Positions 63,321 through 64,000 of a DNA stretch of 64,000 bases are shown here, in pieces. Source of the stretch: an uncultured Ruminococcus sp. (GTDB lineage Bacteria > Bacillota > Clostridia > Lachnospirales > Lachnospiraceae). The notes under the pieces were generated by a model. The model was not told the origin of the DNA. It ran no database searches and was given only the letters and a program-made list of their open reading frames with translations. The DNA is taken from NCBI GenBank assembly GCA_934359255.1, contig CAKRLG010000005.1:62001-126000 (forward strand). The letters are read 5' to 3'. The position numbers were made by a program, and so were the translations under genes. Within the stretch, counting starts at the first letter, position 1. Each line of letters starts with the position of its first letter.

Positions 63321-64000
63321 TTATTCAGATACCACTATCTTCCGCATCTCATGCTCCACCCGCTCCGGAATTTTTGCACAGAGTTCTGACCACGGAAGCA
63401 GAACCGTTTTATCATCCCACTTTGTGTAGCTTCCCGCCGGAACAAACGCAAAATGTTCTTTGATATAATTTTCTACCGTCTGATCCTGCCATGGAGTATG
63501 CACCGGCATTCCCGGGATAATATCCGGTGTCAGAATACCGTCCGCACCGGCTGCTGCGCCACACGCATCCCGATAATCCACCAGAGCTTCAAATCCTTTC
63601 GCCTGCGGCATCAGTGCATGTTTTCCCGGCTGTACATAGAATACCGGACGTCCTTCTTTCAATTGCAGTTCATCGGATGTTGCCGATACGTGGAAGAACT
63701 TCCCATGAAAGCTGTGTTCACATTCGCAGACTGCGCCCTGGTTGTCTACATAGACCCAGATATGTTCCAGATCATACAGATGCTGAATATCATAGTCATA
63801 ATAATACGCATATTCGATACAATATTCTGCTCCGTACTGTGCCGGATCAATCATCCGCGTACAGGAAGCACTTCTTTTTGCACTCTCATATAACGTATAT
63901 CCGACACCAACGACTCCAAATGGCTCTTTTTCATCCATCTGCAAAACAGGTGCGTATTTTTCAGCCAGGCTGCGAGCCTTTTCTTCTGTCTTTACCTCTT
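63321..64000 (-). CDS. Unknown protein, 5' end beyond the window
   Basis: The frame is open to the right edge of the window, so the start is missing; about 226 residues are visible. It ends in VEHEMRKIVVSE. The sequence contains many aromatic residues and acidic patches: YCIEYAYYYDYDIQHLYDLEHIW with VYVDNQ, HSFHGKFFHVSATSD and VFYVQPGKHALMP. This looks like a compact beta-rich soluble domain, perhaps like Vps62/DUF946-type proteins, but I am not sure enough to name it. No signal or TM segment is in the visible part. It is upstream of the candidate small RNA and GntR-type gene. Confidence 0.7.
   Translation of the reverse strand, partial: EVKTEEKARSLAEKYAPVLQMDEKEPFGVVGVGYTLYESAKRSASCTRMIDPAQYGAEYCIEYAYYYDYDIQHLYDLEHIWVYVDNQGAVCECEHSFHGKFFHVSATSDELQLKEGRPVFYVQPGKHALMPQAKGFEALVDYRDACGAAAGADGILTPDIIPGMPVHTPWQDQTVENYIKEHFAFVPAGSYTKWDDKTVLLPWSELCAKIPERVEHEMRKIVVSE

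Noticed and set aside
1..64000. CRISPR arrays, prophage, insertion sequences, rRNA operons, toxin-antitoxin pairs
   Set aside because: No spacer-repeat pattern, transposase, integrase, structural phage gene or rRNA sequence was seen.

Overview
The window looks like a chromosomal segment of a spore-forming, low-to-moderate-GC Clostridia bacterium, most likely Lachnospiraceae (Blautia/Dorea/Ruminococcus-like). The family call rests on a small acid-soluble spore protein, YlbJ and SpoVB-like sporulation proteins, a lysine/alanine-rich DUF6465-type protein, the short-form HisG with HisZ, and the B. subtilis-like orders asp23(yloU)-yloV-recG beside rpmB and rsmD(ylbH)-coaD(ylbI)-ylbJ. The genus is a guess. 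I see no prophage, insertion sequence, CRISPR array or rRNA. About 90% of the genes lie on the minus strand.

Layout in window order. 1-4929: end of a trkA-type gene, then the histidine operon hisZ-hisG-hisD-hisB-hisI (minus) behind a near-consensus promoter with two operator-like sites. 4926-15412: housekeeping genes: recU, signal peptidase, RNA pseudouridine synthases, a YgiQ radical SAM protein, a HAD phosphatase, an RNA m5C methyltransferase, a RelQ-type alarmone synthetase and PepD. 15497-24599: ylbJ, a coiled-coil protein, coaD, rsmD, mgsA, SASP, DUF6465, recG, a YloV/FakA kinase-like protein, Asp23 and rpmB. 24622-29856: topB-ndpA-SH3 lipoprotein-dacA operon. 30090-36443: tRNA-Thr(CGT), an aminotransferase, an L,D-transpeptidase and glgB-mscS. 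36765-43871: amino-acid operons serC-serA and leuB-ilvD-ilvB. 44250-50638: yajC, tgt and a 1417-residue activase/dehydratase-like protein on the plus strand. 50775-55264: a thioesterase and hisH-hisF-ung-spoVB-like. 55472-64000: a NimA-like flavoprotein, a ferredoxin-type aldo/keto reductase, a MacB-like fused ABC transporter with a large repeat-containing ectodomain, MgtC, a GntR/LacI-type regulator and a partial gene of unknown function.

Functional themes are amino-acid biosynthesis (His, Ser, Leu/Ile/Val), translation and RNA modification, DNA repair, sporulation and cell-wall work. Histidine synthesis is split between two loci: hisZGDBI and hisHF. hisA, hisE and a clear hisC are not in the window.

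The less ordinary content is mostly non-coding. There is a dispersed hairpin/repeat family with GTAACT ends in at least eight intergenic gaps, a 160-bp foldback element that supplies the stop codon of an rRNA pseudouridine synthase gene, and a 187-bp foldback element with perfect 33-bp arms. A palindromic operator is shared by the his and serC promoters, and there is a candidate small RNA with its own promoter and terminator next to the GntR gene. In proteins, the notable points are three tandem 64-residue repeats in the ABC transporter ectodomain and a probable AUU start codon on the giant activase gene. I could not run searches, so all family assignments come from reading motifs.
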